From Saprospiraceae bacterium (GTDB lineage: Bacteria > Bacteroidota > Bacteroidia > Chitinophagales > Saprospiraceae), in assembly GCA_016711125.1 (NCBI GenBank), contig JADJTQ010000001.1:1054001-1118000 (forward strand): a stretch of DNA of 64,000 nucleotides, given 5' to 3'. Within the stretch, counting starts at the first letter, position 1. Every line of letters starts with the position of its first letter. A model generated the notes under the pieces. It was not told the origin of the DNA, searched no databases, and saw nothing but the letters and a program-made list of their open reading frames with translations. Made by a program: the position numbers and the translations under genes. Below are positions 35,608 to 45,284 of the stretch, one piece after another.

Positions 35608-35645
35608 AAAAAGGGTAGAATGATTTCGATCGTTCTACCCTTTTT
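35608..35645 (+). terminator. Strong Rho-independent terminator
   Basis: AAAAAGGGTAGAATGAT and ATCGTTCTACCCTTTTT form a long stem (one T-G pair) capped by a TTCG tetraloop, with a 3' T-run. It ends the baeRF3-META transcript. Confidence 0.9.
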
Positions 35646-35686
35646 ATTAAATCCATTAAAAGCAGCGAAGGCCTTTATAAATCTAA

Positions 35687-35735
35687 GGCATCATGATTAA
35701 ATGATGCCCCCATAGGAGTGATCCACTGGGGGCAT
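35687..35735. other. Two mutually exclusive hairpins
   Basis: GGCATCAT (35687-35694) can pair with ATGATGCC (35701-35708), and ATGCCCCCA (35704-35712) with TGGGGGCAT (35727-35735). The two stems share bases 35704-35708, so only one can form. Located downstream of the small minus-strand gene; could be its terminator or a regulatory switch. Confidence 0.4.
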
Positions 35736-35793
35736 TTCATTATCAATAACAAGTAAATACCAAGAAAGGATTCCATTACTGGCAAATAAGAGA

Positions 35794-35901
35794 TTACTTA
35801 CGCTTTTTTGCTCTTTTGGCTTCTAGCTTACGTTCTATCTTCTCCTGTTTTTTTGCCTTTAAATCAACCTTCGGAGATTTCAAATTTTTCATTCTTGCCA
35901 T
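35794..35901 (-). CDS. 35-residue highly basic small protein
   Basis: A complete ATG-to-TAA frame: starts MARMKNLKSPKVDLKAKK and continues as a Lys/Arg/Glu-rich helix ending KRAKKRK. Almost half the residues are Lys or Arg. The composition is typical of ribosome- or nucleic-acid-associated small proteins, but no family is recognised. It lies alone between two stress genes. It is too short for standard ORF calls. Confidence 0.55.
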   Translation of the reverse strand: MARMKNLKSPKVDLKAKKQEKIERKLEAKRAKKRK

Positions 35902-36138
35902 GATTATATTTTTTTAAAGAATTATTTAATTGAATGGACACTAGTGCCGCGTACTACTTCTTCTAGAGAAGCTAATAGCCACCAGTGAATGATCAAATAA
36001 AACCTGTACTTGCGAGTTTAAACCAAGCTCACTAGGGCTTGGTTATTAGATGTTTAAGGACACGGTTGATAAAGATCAACGTTCCTTAATTTAATTTAGT
36101 AAGGTTTATAGAATTGTGTTAAGCACACTCGCGGGTGC

Positions 36139-36279
36139 TCATGAATAGAGGAAGATGATTTTCGATTTACGGATTTTTAACGCTGGTATATGAGAGGTAA
36201 CAGTAAAGCCAAGTACAGCTAGATCTGCTAAGATCGAAGCAGTGAGAAGGGCGGCTTTTATGTTGAAATTTCCTGTCAT
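36139..36279 (-). CDS. Possible 46-residue small membrane protein
   Basis: ATG at 36279, stop at 36139. The sequence has one hydrophobic stretch (KAALLTASILADLAVLGFTV) followed by a basic tail. No homologue is recognised and no ribosome-binding site stands out. It sits in a 765-nt gene-poor region (35902-36666). Confidence 0.3.
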   Translation of the reverse strand: MTGNFNIKAALLTASILADLAVLGFTVTSHIPALKIRKSKIIFLYS

Positions 36280-36666
36280 AATTAATATCTAGCGTAATTC
36301 AATCTGCACAAAATCGTCCTCTTTATGCAACGGTTCAAAGATACAATTTATTGGGGGATTTGTCAAGTGTTAAACAAGTAATAGTGTTTTTCTTTTTATT
36401 ACTGTCAACACTGAGTTTCAGGTGTGATATCCTGATGGTTGGTGAAGAAAGTGACTTGATGCGAAGTTCGGAGTTGTTGTTCCTGGCACGGTAGGGCAAA
36501 GAAAGTTGCTGAAGTTGAAGGCTCTTTGCCATATATTTACTGGGTTTGCTGAAATAGTAGTTGGAGTCGAATGGTAAGTGTGGAGCAGGGGTTCAGCAAG
36601 CTCATCTGACTCTATATTCTGCGGATTCTAAGAGCTAACCATAATAAAACATAAATACCAATGTAG
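36280..36666. other. Gene-free region upstream of the Gre-like gene
   Basis: About 390 nt; no reading frame of quality on either strand. Likely holds the promoter of the Gre-like gene, not pinpointed. Confidence 0.35.
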
Positions 36667-37104
36667 ATGCCGGATGGTATAACAAATTTAGTTACCCAGG
36701 TAGGCATGGATGAACTATTAGCCGAAAAGCAGCTGCTAATTGATGAAAGAGATAATCTGGATATCGCTAGCGAAAGTGAAAAGCGAATAGCTGTTAACCA
36801 TATCAATACAAAATTGCAACTATTGAATAACAGAATCATCGGAGCTAGAGTAGTTAATCTAAAAGAACAACCACAAGATGAGGTAAGGTTTGGGGCTTTG
36901 GTGACGCTTAAAATAGGTGCAGCAAAGAAACTGCAAAAATATCAGATTGTGGGAGTGGATGAAGCGAATATTTCCAAAGGTAGAATTTCTTTTGTTTCTC
37001 CGGTCGCCAAAATATTGATGGCTAAGAAAGTCGGAGATAAGGCTGTTCTGGAGCTGGCGAGAGAAAACAGAGTTTTTAAAATTTTGGGAATTTCTTATCC
37101 ATAG
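36667..37104 (+). CDS. GreA/GreB-family transcription-factor-like protein
   Basis: 145 residues: an N-terminal coiled coil (GMDELLAEKQLLIDERDNLD, then VNHINTKLQLLNNRIIGARVV) and a C-terminal FKBP-like domain (VRFGALVTLKIGAAKKL, QIVGVDEAN, ISFVSPVAKILMAKKVGD). The DLSENAEY-type acidic tip of GreA is missing and the coiled coil is shortened. It may therefore bind RNA polymerase like Gfh/Rnk proteins without stimulating transcript cleavage. Stress context. Confidence 0.75.
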   Translation: MPDGITNLVTQVGMDELLAEKQLLIDERDNLDIASESEKRIAVNHINTKLQLLNNRIIGARVVNLKEQPQDEVRFGALVTLKIGAAKKLQKYQIVGVDEANISKGRISFVSPVAKILMAKKVGDKAVLELARENRVFKILGISYP

Positions 37105-37161
37105 ATATCACCAATAAGTGGAGTGATCAATTCGCATTATTAAACCTTTTCTATTCATTCC

Positions 37162-37227
37162 TTCCGAAAAGTATAACTTTCTTTCTGATTAATATAACCC
37201 ACACAGTATCAAAAGACTGTATCTTTA
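37162..37227 (+). promoter_or_regulatory. Shared stress-promoter element, copy B (before the ADH gene)
   Basis: Starts TTCCGAAAAGTATAAC (37162), ends ATAACC (37199), then 20 nt and TATCTTTA (37220-37227). Matches copy A at 33899 in order, sequence and spacing. Confidence 0.6.
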
Positions 37228-37294
37228 TAGTGTAAGAAAGTAGGAAATGAGAGAGAATTTAGTATTGAATTTTGGCCTTTAAAGACTAAGCATT

Positions 37295-38356
37295 ATGGCA
37301 ACTATGAAGGCAGCTCGATGGTACGCAGCTAAAGACATCCGGGTAGAAGAAACCAGCATTCCTACCCCTAATAGCAAGCAGATAAAAATAGGAGTAAAAT
37401 TCGCAGGTATTTGCGGTTCGGATCTGCACGAATACAACCACGGTCCTCAGCTTATTCCCATCGATAAACCCTACCTACTCAACGGCCATCAGGGCGTCAC
37501 TACCCTGGGTCACGAGTTTGCAGGCGTTGTGGTTGAAATTGGCAAGGATGTAACTGGGATCAAAAAAGGAGACCGCGTGGCAGTAGAACCTATTTTCAGG
37601 AACCCCGAAAGTCCGTTTATTGCTACAGGAGAATACAACTTGTCCGATCCTCTGGGTTTTGTCGGACTTACGGCCAACGGAGCCTTTGCTAAGTATGTCG
37701 TCGTAGAGGACTATATGGTACATAAGGTGCCCGACAATATGACTTTTGAGCAAGGCGCTATCGTGGAACCCGCAGCTGTCGCCGCCTATGGGATCCAACA
37801 GAGTGGGATGAAAATGGGCGATACAGTTTTGATTACGGGAGCTGGTCCTATTGGATTGCTCACTGTACAAGTTGCCTTGGCAAGCGGAGCTTCTCAAATA
37901 TTTATAACCGACCTTTCTGAGAACAGATTGAAAAAGGCTAAAGAAGTCGGTGCCACGCACACATTTGATGCCAGAGATAAAGACATTCCACAAAAGATTA
38001 GAGAGATCACAGGTAATGGTGTTGATGTGTTTATCGATGCAGCTGGTGTGCAGGCATCATTTGACACAGGTATAAAAAGTCTTCGCAATGGAGGTACGGT
38101 TGTACTGGTCGCCCTTTTTTCCAGGGAAGTGACGGATGATGCTTTAGATCACGCTTTAAGAGAATTGACTATAAAAGGTATCATCGGTTACCGCAACATT
38201 TTCCCTAAAGTTATTGCTCTGATCAATAGCGGGAGATTACCTGTAGAAAAATTGATCACCAATGTTATCTCATTGGATGAGATCGTAGAAAAAGGGTTTG
38301 AGGCACTAACCCAGGATCCTTCAGAAGTAAAAATACTAGTTGACATCAATCGCTAA
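37295..38356 (+). CDS. Zinc-type dehydrogenase, 2,3-butanediol dehydrogenase-like
   Basis: 353 residues of the MDR superfamily. Catalytic zinc ligands are present (AGICGSDLHEY with Cys, LGHEFAGVV with His-Glu). The NAD site is ITGAGPIGLLTVQVALASGA, and GFVGLTANGAFAKYV matches BdhA-type enzymes. The structural-zinc lobe, normally four cysteines, reads FRNPESPFIATGEYNLSDP and has none, so that zinc is lost. NAD(H) is the likely cofactor from the acidic residue after the Rossmann strand (ITDLS). It leads a probable operon with dps, baeRF3 and aconitase. Confidence 0.85.
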   Translation: MATMKAARWYAAKDIRVEETSIPTPNSKQIKIGVKFAGICGSDLHEYNHGPQLIPIDKPYLLNGHQGVTTLGHEFAGVVVEIGKDVTGIKKGDRVAVEPIFRNPESPFIATGEYNLSDPLGFVGLTANGAFAKYVVVEDYMVHKVPDNMTFEQGAIVEPAAVAAYGIQQSGMKMGDTVLITGAGPIGLLTVQVALASGASQIFITDLSENRLKKAKEVGATHTFDARDKDIPQKIREITGNGVDVFIDAAGVQASFDTGIKSLRNGGTVVLVALFSREVTDDALDHALRELTIKGIIGYRNIFPKVIALINSGRLPVEKLITNVISLDEIVEKGFEALTQDPSEVKILVDINR

Positions 38357-38396
38357 TAAATAAGAACACAATTTTTTAACTATAAAACAAACTAAA

Positions 38397-38870
38397 ATGG
38401 CAACATTAAATTCAATCGGTCTGGATATAGAAAAGTCCAAAGTACTCGCAGAAAAACTCAATGAACTCCTGGCAGATTATTCTATCTTTTATCAGAACCT
38501 CCGAGGGTATCATTGGAATATTAAAGGTGATAAGTTCTTTGAATTACACGATAAGTTCCAGGAGCTCTACGAGAATTTATTTATAAAAATTGATGAAATA
38601 GCAGAGCGAATCCGGACACTTGGTCACACTCCAAACCATCAATACTCAATTTACTTAAAAGACGCCGATGTCAAAGAAAGCATTGAGGTGTCCGACGGAA
38701 TACAGGATGTGAAAGATACTCTTGAATCATTGAAAATTATTATCATACTGCAACGAGAACTGCTTGATTTATCCGCCGATGCAGATGATGAAGGAACCAA
38801 TGCACTGATGAGCGATTACATTCGCGAACAGGAAAAATTGGTTTGGATGTATTCCGCCTATTTAAAGTAA
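38397..38870 (+). CDS. dps: Dps-family DNA starvation/ferritin-like protein
   Basis: 157 residues, four-helix ferritin type. Contains NLRGYHWNIKGDKFFELHDKF and YENLFIKIDEIAERIRTLG, the inter-subunit ferroxidase ligands (H, D, E) of Dps. It oxidises and stores iron and protects DNA in starvation and peroxide stress. It starts 40 nt after the ADH gene. Confidence 0.92.
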   Translation: MATLNSIGLDIEKSKVLAEKLNELLADYSIFYQNLRGYHWNIKGDKFFELHDKFQELYENLFIKIDEIAERIRTLGHTPNHQYSIYLKDADVKESIEVSDGIQDVKDTLESLKIIIILQRELLDLSADADDEGTNALMSDYIREQEKLVWMYSAYLK

Positions 38871-38936
38871 TCAGTATTTACAATACTTACATTCACGAGC
38901 TTAAAAAATCTATTTTTTAGATTAAAACCAATGATT

Positions 38937-40017
38937 ATGGCACTTAAAGAATTGATTCAACAATTGGGAACAGAAGAGAGTACGCCTTGTGTTAGCATTT
39001 CACTCAACACCCATCGCACGCATCCTGACAATGAAAAGGATAAAATCCTATTAAAGAACCTACTTAAAGAAGCAGAGGAAAGAGTGGTGGATGAGTTTGG
39101 TAAAAAAGCAGTAGCAGAGCTTTTAGAGAAAATGGCAGCTATAGAAAGCGAAATTGATGTAAATTATAACCTTGATAGCTTGCATATTTTCTTGTCAAAC
39201 AAAACCAAAGAAATGGTAAGATTACCTCAAGTGACACTTAGAAATAGCGTGCAGATATCTGACACATTTGCGCTACGACCTTTAATTAAAGCTTATAGTC
39301 GAAGTACTCCTTATTTGATAATGTTACTTTCGCTAAGGTGGCGTTCATGTATACGAAGCCGTAAATGATGGTGTCTTGCAGGAGATCAAAAATGACAACT
39401 TTCCTTTTTCAAGAAACGTTCATGTTATGACTTTTCCCGATAAAAAAAGTGACCCTGAACATCTAGATGATGTTATTAAGGAATACTTTAACAAGATAGA
39501 CAAAGCTCTGGTAAAAGTTCACAATGAGACAGATTTGAAATGTGCTGTAGTTTGTACTCTTGACAATTATGGTTTGCTCATGCAAGTGGCGGATAGGCCT
39601 TCTGTTTACTATGGCTATGTTAAAATTGACTATAATAATAGGGCACCCCATCAAATAGTACAGCAAACTTGGGAATTGATGCAAAGCTTGCAACAACAAC
39701 GAAAAGCAGAAGCAATAAAAGAAGTAAAAGAAGCAATTGCCCAAGGGAAAGTACAAACCGATTTGCAAGAAATTTATCAATCAGCAATTGATGGGCGTGG
39801 AGACCTTTTGATCGTGCACCAGGACTTTGTGCAGCCCGTAATGATGAAGGACGAAAGAACTTTTGATTACATTCAAGATTCTTCAACTCCGGGTGCTATT
39901 GATGATATTACCAGTGATATTGCATGGCAAGTTCTTGAGAAAAAAGGCAGGACAGTTTTTACTACTCAGGATGAAATCAAAGACATTGGTAGAATTGTTT
40001 TGAAAACAAGGTATTGA
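38937..40017 (+). pseudogene. Second baeRF3-domain gene, frameshifted
   Basis: Start ATG 38937 matches copy 1 (MALKELIQQLG). It is very similar to the protein at 34007 throughout. At about 39334 an extra base (TCG CTA AGG in place of TCG CAA GG) breaks the frame after PYLIMLLS. The right frame resumes with GVHVYEAVNDG and continues to 40017. If the base is an error, it is a complete 360-residue paralogue. It lies 66 nt after dps and 53 nt before aconitase. Confidence 0.85.
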
Positions 40018-40070
40018 CCCTTAGATAGTTATAAACATTCATTTTTCAAACTACCTTTAGAATAGAAATC

Positions 40071-42848
40071 ATGAAAAAGGATAAAGAAAAATTTAACGGC
40101 ACCCTGCAAACTCAAAAAGGCGAGCTGAAGATCATCAGTTTAAAGAAAGTGGCAGACGCTTATCCAAAGATCGAAAAGCTCCCTTTTTCCATTCGGATTT
40201 TATTAGAAAACGCCCTCCGGAACTATGACGATTTTCAGGTGAATGAGGAGCATATTGATACCTTAGTAAACTGGAATCCGAAAGGTAGCGACAAATCTAT
40301 TCCCTTTAAACCGGCAAGGGTATTGATGCAGGATTTTACTGGTGTCCCAGCCGTTGTAGATCTCGCAGCGATCCGGTCAGAGGCGATCCGAAAGGGAAAA
40401 GATGGTTCCAAAATTAATCCTAAAGTACCGGTAGATTTGGTTATTGACCATTCCGTTCAAGTGGATTTTTTTGGGACAGATTATGCCTACAAAAAGAATG
40501 TCGAATACGAATACAAACGTAATAGCGAACGCTACGAGTTTTTAAAGTGGGCACAGAATGCCTTTAAAGATTTTACCGTCGTCCCTCCTGGAATGGGTAT
40601 TTGTCATCAAGTGAATTTAGAGTATTTAGCAAAGGGCATCGTACAAAAAGATGGATGGGCTTACCCTGATACTTTGGTTGGTTTGGATTCGCATACGCCT
40701 ATGGTCAACGGTATTGGTGTTATTGGCTGGGGGGTAGGTGGTATCGAGGCAGAAGCTGCCCTTTTAGGCCAGCCGATTTATTTTTCTTGCCCGAAGGTGA
40801 TTGGTCTGGAGTTGACAGGAAGACTTCCCGAAGGTATTACTGCTACGGATATGGTGTTGGAAATTACTAAACAACTTAGAATCTATGGAGTTGTAAATGA
40901 TTTCGTAGAAGTATTTGGGGATGGTTTAGATCATTTGTCCGTACCCGATCGAGCAACCATTGCCAATATGTCTCCTGAGTTTGGTTGCACAGTGACTTAT
41001 TTCCCCATTGATGATCAAACCCTCCGATACATGGAAAAAACTAATCGGACAAAGGAACAATTAAACCTGGTAGAGCAATATTGTAAAGGTAATTTGTTGT
41101 GGAGAACGGGTGATGAAAACATCGAATACTCGGATGTGCTAAAAGTAGACTTGTCCCAATTGGAACCTTCCGTTGCAGGTCCTAAGCGTCCACAGGATAA
41201 AATCTTGGTGAAGAATCTGAAAGATCAATTTGGCAGTATATTAAAAGAAGTACACGGCAGGGACTATGTGCCTCTAGAAGATAGAGAGGACTGGTATGCA
41301 GAAGGTGGTTCAGGAACCGCCCGCACTAAGAATTTAAAAGCAAATAGAAAGAGGGACGATGTGGAAGTGATGGTAGAAGGACAAAATATGAAATCTGTCC
41401 GTTTGCGAAAAGACAATCAGGAATATGTATTGAGTGATGGTTCGATTGTAGTGGCTGCTATTACCTCATGCACTAATACCTCTAATCCTTCAGTCATGTT
41501 AGGTGCTGGCTTGGTTGCCCGTAAAGCAATAGCTAAAGGAATTGATGTGAAACCACGGGTCAAAACATCATTGGCACCGGGTTCAAAAGTGGTCACTAAT
41601 TATCTGAAAAGAGCAGGATTGTTAAAAGATTTGGAAGCGTTGAGGTTCCATGTGGTCGGTTATGGTTGCACTACTTGTATTGGCAACTCCGGCCCTTTAC
41701 CACCGCATATCGAGGAAGCCATTGACACCAGCGAATTAGTAGTGGCCTCTGTATTGAGTGGTAATCGAAATTTTGAAGCGAGGATTCACCCAAAAATACA
41801 GATGAACTTTCTGGCATCACCAATGCTCGTAGTTGCTTATGCTATTGCAGGGCGGGTGGACATTAATTTACTGGAGGACCCCCTCACTAAAGATGCGAAT
41901 GGTCAAGATGTATTTTTAAAAGACATCTGGCCCACGCAAGATGAAATTCAAAAAACCATCGAATCGGCAACCACAAAAGAAGATTACGCAAAAGAATATG
42001 CAGTAATTTTTGATGGTGAAGAGCAATGGAAAAACCTGCCTGCACCAACGGGATTGGATTATGAATGGCGAGATGATTCTACCTATATCAAGGAGATTCC
42101 ATTTTTCAGAAACATTAGCAATAAACCCGAACCGTTCACCAATATTGAAGATGCACGGGTATTATTGAAGTTAGGAGAATCTGTAACAACCGACCATATT
42201 TCTCCGGCTGGTTCTTTTTCCGAAGATAGTCCTGCCGGTCATTATTTAAAATCTAAAGGCATTGAACGTAACATGTTCAACTCCTATGGTTCGAGGCGAG
42301 GCAACCACGAAGTGATGATGCGAGGTGCTTTTGCCAATGTACGTATCCAAAACCAAATTGCTTCACAACAAGGAGGTTACACTACGTACTTTCCGGAAAA
42401 CAAGGAGCTGACGGTTTTTGAAGCAGCCATGAAGTATAAGGAAAGCAATATTCCTTTGGTGGTGATTGCGGGGGCTGACTATGGCTCAGGTTCATCAAGA
42501 GACTGGGCTGCAAAAGGGGCTAATTTGTTAGGGGTCAAGGCCGTTATTGCTACTTCCTATGAGCGTATCCACCGTTCGAATTTGGTAGGTATGGGTGTTC
42601 TGCCATTGAAGTTTGAAGCTGGCGAAGATGCAAATTCCCTCGGTTTATCGGGGCAGGAAGTCATCAGTATTACTGGCATCGAAACAGGCTTGAGCCCCAA
42701 TAAGAAACTAGATGTAACCGCTACGAGATCTGATGGGACGAAAATTGAATTTAAGACTATCACTCGCCTGGATTCTCAGATTGAAGTGGAGTATGTGAAG
42801 CATGGAGGTATTTTGCAGTATGTCCTTCGGCAGTTTTTGGAAGAATAG
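40071..42848 (+). CDS. acnA: Aconitate hydratase AcnA
   Basis: 925 residues, full-length AcnA/IRP type. It interconverts citrate and isocitrate in the TCA cycle using a [4Fe-4S] cluster. Ligands: one Cys near residue 466 (TSCTNTSNPSVML) and two near 531-534 (GYGCTTCIGNSG). Substrate-binding regions include LVGLDSHTPMVNGIGV and YGSGSSRDWAAKGA. The swivel domain occupies the C-terminal 200 residues. Its place in a stress operon rather than with TCA genes suggests a stress-resistant or iron-responsive isoform (inference). Confidence 0.95.
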   Translation: MKKDKEKFNGTLQTQKGELKIISLKKVADAYPKIEKLPFSIRILLENALRNYDDFQVNEEHIDTLVNWNPKGSDKSIPFKPARVLMQDFTGVPAVVDLAAIRSEAIRKGKDGSKINPKVPVDLVIDHSVQVDFFGTDYAYKKNVEYEYKRNSERYEFLKWAQNAFKDFTVVPPGMGICHQVNLEYLAKGIVQKDGWAYPDTLVGLDSHTPMVNGIGVIGWGVGGIEAEAALLGQPIYFSCPKVIGLELTGRLPEGITATDMVLEITKQLRIYGVVNDFVEVFGDGLDHLSVPDRATIANMSPEFGCTVTYFPIDDQTLRYMEKTNRTKEQLNLVEQYCKGNLLWRTGDENIEYSDVLKVDLSQLEPSVAGPKRPQDKILVKNLKDQFGSILKEVHGRDYVPLEDREDWYAEGGSGTARTKNLKANRKRDDVEVMVEGQNMKSVRLRKDNQEYVLSDGSIVVAAITSCTNTSNPSVMLGAGLVARKAIAKGIDVKPRVKTSLAPGSKVVTNYLKRAGLLKDLEALRFHVVGYGCTTCIGNSGPLPPHIEEAIDTSELVVASVLSGNRNFEARIHPKIQMNFLASPMLVVAYAIAGRVDINLLEDPLTKDANGQDVFLKDIWPTQDEIQKTIESATTKEDYAKEYAVIFDGEEQWKNLPAPTGLDYEWRDDSTYIKEIPFFRNISNKPEPFTNIEDARVLLKLGESVTTDHISPAGSFSEDSPAGHYLKSKGIERNMFNSYGSRRGNHEVMMRGAFANVRIQNQIASQQGGYTTYFPENKELTVFEAAMKYKESNIPLVVIAGADYGSGSSRDWAAKGANLLGVKAVIATSYERIHRSNLVGMGVLPLKFEAGEDANSLGLSGQEVISITGIETGLSPNKKLDVTATRSDGTKIEFKTITRLDSQIEVEYVKHGGILQYVLRQFLEE

Positions 42849-43294
42849 AGAATAGGTTGGAGTCTCCTGGGAGGCTGATGAATTATGCAACTGAAGCCGT
42901 AGATCACGGTTTCTGCTGTGCCTGTTAAGGAAGCTACTGGAATATGTAAATGACTGACCTGCCTCGCAGCCTCCGGCAGACAGGGCTTCAAACAAAACCA
43001 CTCGTGGTGAGAAGGATTGATAGATGTTAGAGTAAAATTTTAATCTTTATTAAATCAGTGTTAGGTGAGTATTTCAATAGCCACCCAGGGATGTGCTACG
43101 GTGCTTTACCCGGCTCAATGATTTTTCCGTAACCGTAAGAGCTTGAGCTTGGGGCAAGAGATTTTAGTGATGCCATTAAGTTACTTTTTGATATTTACGA
43201 AAGTGTAAAGAAACGTTTTGACAAATGAAAGGATTGAGATTCCATTTCCCTATCGGACGGTAGCGTTTAAGAATCAAGAAAATAAAAAATAAAA
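42849..43294. other. Intergenic region
   Basis: 446 nt with no supported gene between aconitase and the universal stress protein gene; no clear terminator recognised. Confidence 0.4.
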
Positions 43295-43946
43295 ATGAAA
43301 AGAGCAATCGAGATATTAGTTCCCTTAGATTTTTCCCCTTGTTCGGAAAATGCTTTAGAATTTGCCATCCGTTTGGCAGAAAAGATGAATGCAAATATTC
43401 AGGTATTGAATGTGCCTTCATGGGACAGTAGAGGAGGTACTGATAACCCCGCCTTAGCAAAATTGGTGGTAGATGAGTTAATTGAAAATTCGAGAAAGCG
43501 GTGTAGTGCTTCGATCCTGAAGTGTTTTTGTTATACCTCAAGATGCGGAATATAATGAACAAATTGTATTGGGATATGCTACCGATTTTTTAAGCGCTGA
43601 CCCGTTTCAAATATGGAAGTCGGTGAGACTATTGAAAGATTTGCAACCTGAAATTAAATGCGTACATTTCAACGGACAGCAAATCAATAGTTCTGATAAA
43701 ATTAAGGAGTTTGAAACTTTCTTCAGAGAAACGAGCCATGCCTTGAAAATCTCATTTTATAGTTTACCTGGCAAAAACAGGATACATGACATGAATAATT
43801 TTGTTGACGAACAGAATGTCGATGTACTCGTCATGTACAAACCTCAACGCGGTTTTTTTGAGTCTCTCTTTCACAAAAGTTTTACTAAAGACATGTCAAT
43901 GCACATCAAAATTCCATTGTTGGTACAAAAAGAAGAAAGTCTTTGA
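43295..43946 (+). pseudogene. Universal stress protein (UspA family), broken in the middle
   Basis: The first 60 codons read EILVPLDFSPCSENALEFAI and then lose frame near 43500. The next frame gives VFVIPQDAEYNEQIVLGYAT (an in-frame stop lies just before), and 43569-43946 continues with NNFVDEQNVDVLVMYKPQRG and SMHIKIPLLVQKE. The two halves are a two-domain Usp without a nucleotide-binding GxxGxxxxxxG(S) loop in the second half. At least two indels are needed, so true decay is possible. Confidence 0.7.
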
Positions 43947-44469
43947 ATAATAATGAATGGAAAATATCAATATTGCTAAAAGGAAAACAGTCTAAGAGTT
44001 ACTTCGCTGTCGTGAAACCATTTTTGACGCTTTCATACTTGCATTGTGACATATTTATTTATGGGCTATTTCAAAATGCTTTCTCTGATCCTCCAATACT
44101 TAGACAGTGCTTTGATATTCATTATTGCATTTACTATTAAAACTGAATTTTGATCGTATTCATCACCTTGATAGCTGCACAAGGATTTTTTTTAATCGAG
44201 TTTGATATGTGCACTAGACAGGTGATGTATTCTTGGCATAATATAGAATTGGATTTTGACCATGTCCGTCCTTAGAAACCTTCTCTTATGATCTTCTCTA
44301 TTCTTTTCCCACCGATTTTAACTCTATAATTATCAATTTGTTTCGTAACTATGGCTGACATTCGAGAAGCTGAAAAGTTACCCACTAAAAACGGCGATGG
44401 CCCTGTTTTAATTTAATTGTTATTTCCTCCTCTTTTGTCTACTGGAAAATTCCCAAATAGGAATTTCGA
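43947..44469. other. Gene-free boundary between stress island and polysaccharide cluster
   Basis: 523 nt where plus-strand and minus-strand genes converge. No reading frame, repeat or obvious terminator noticed. Confidence 0.4.
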
Positions 44470-44994
44470 TCATCTCGCAACCTTCATTAAGAACTTATCT
44501 TCAATTTCGATAGCTATCTTGTGCTCCAATTTGTCAAACTCCACGACAAATTTCTTTTTATTCTGATTCTTGATTAGGGTGCCACGAATGCCAGCCAGTG
44601 GGCCTTCAATAATTTCGACCTGATCACCTGCGCTCAAAACCGAATGATCGATTACCTCTAGTGGATAATCCACTTCGGTAATTCGTCTTAATATGGTAAT
44701 TTCATTTTCACTTATCTCAGCAATTTCATTACCAAATTTCACAAAATGAAATACATTCGTTATTTCGAGTACTTTGACCATGTCTTTGAGATCAATCTTA
44801 ACAAAGACATAGCAGTTGATCAGGGGCAAATGATGAATTTTTTTTCTGCTAGTGTATTGCCTCACCGTTTTCATAAGAGGGACGTATGCCTCATGATTGA
44901 TAGCATTCAGTTTCTTGGCTATCATTTTTTCGTTTCGATACTTAGTCACTATGGCATACCATCTTTTGGGTCGCCCATTGCTAGTCTGATACAT
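44470..44994 (-). CDS. UpxY-like NusG-family transcription antiterminator
   Basis: 174 residues: NGN domain starting KRWYAIVTKYRNEKMIAKKL, ending about residue 105, and a KOW domain near 120-170 (LSAGDQVEIIEGPLAGIRG). Members are specialised NusG paralogues that prevent premature termination in long capsule and polysaccharide operons. It is usually the first gene of such operons; here it is the last, at the 3' end of the minus-strand cluster and about 290 nt after the beta-helix gene. Confidence 0.85.
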   Translation of the reverse strand: MYQTSNGRPKRWYAIVTKYRNEKMIAKKLNAINHEAYVPLMKTVRQYTSRKKIHHLPLINCYVFVKIDLKDMVKVLEITNVFHFVKFGNEIAEISENEITILRRITEVDYPLEVIDHSVLSAGDQVEIIEGPLAGIRGTLIKNQNKKKFVVEFDKLEHKIAIEIEDKFLMKVAR

Positions 44995-45284
44995 TTGCTA
45001 TCCATTATTCCACGGGTGCAAATTTAATTTTTATTCTGATTGAAGTGCATCTTAACTGGTGTATGATCACTTATCGCCCTTATATCAGCGGTTCTACTCC
45101 GAATATGGTGATTTTATACATGACCGGGAAAGGAGACGGGTATCGGTGGGATGAGTCAATGGAGTACGAGTAGATTGGTTATAGCCAGGGTAATGAACAA
45201 GATCGGTAGCAATTTTTCGCAGGACGCCTAAGATTAGTCAGTTGTATTAGCCAGCAACATCAGCAAAGAAGTGAGAAAACAGGA

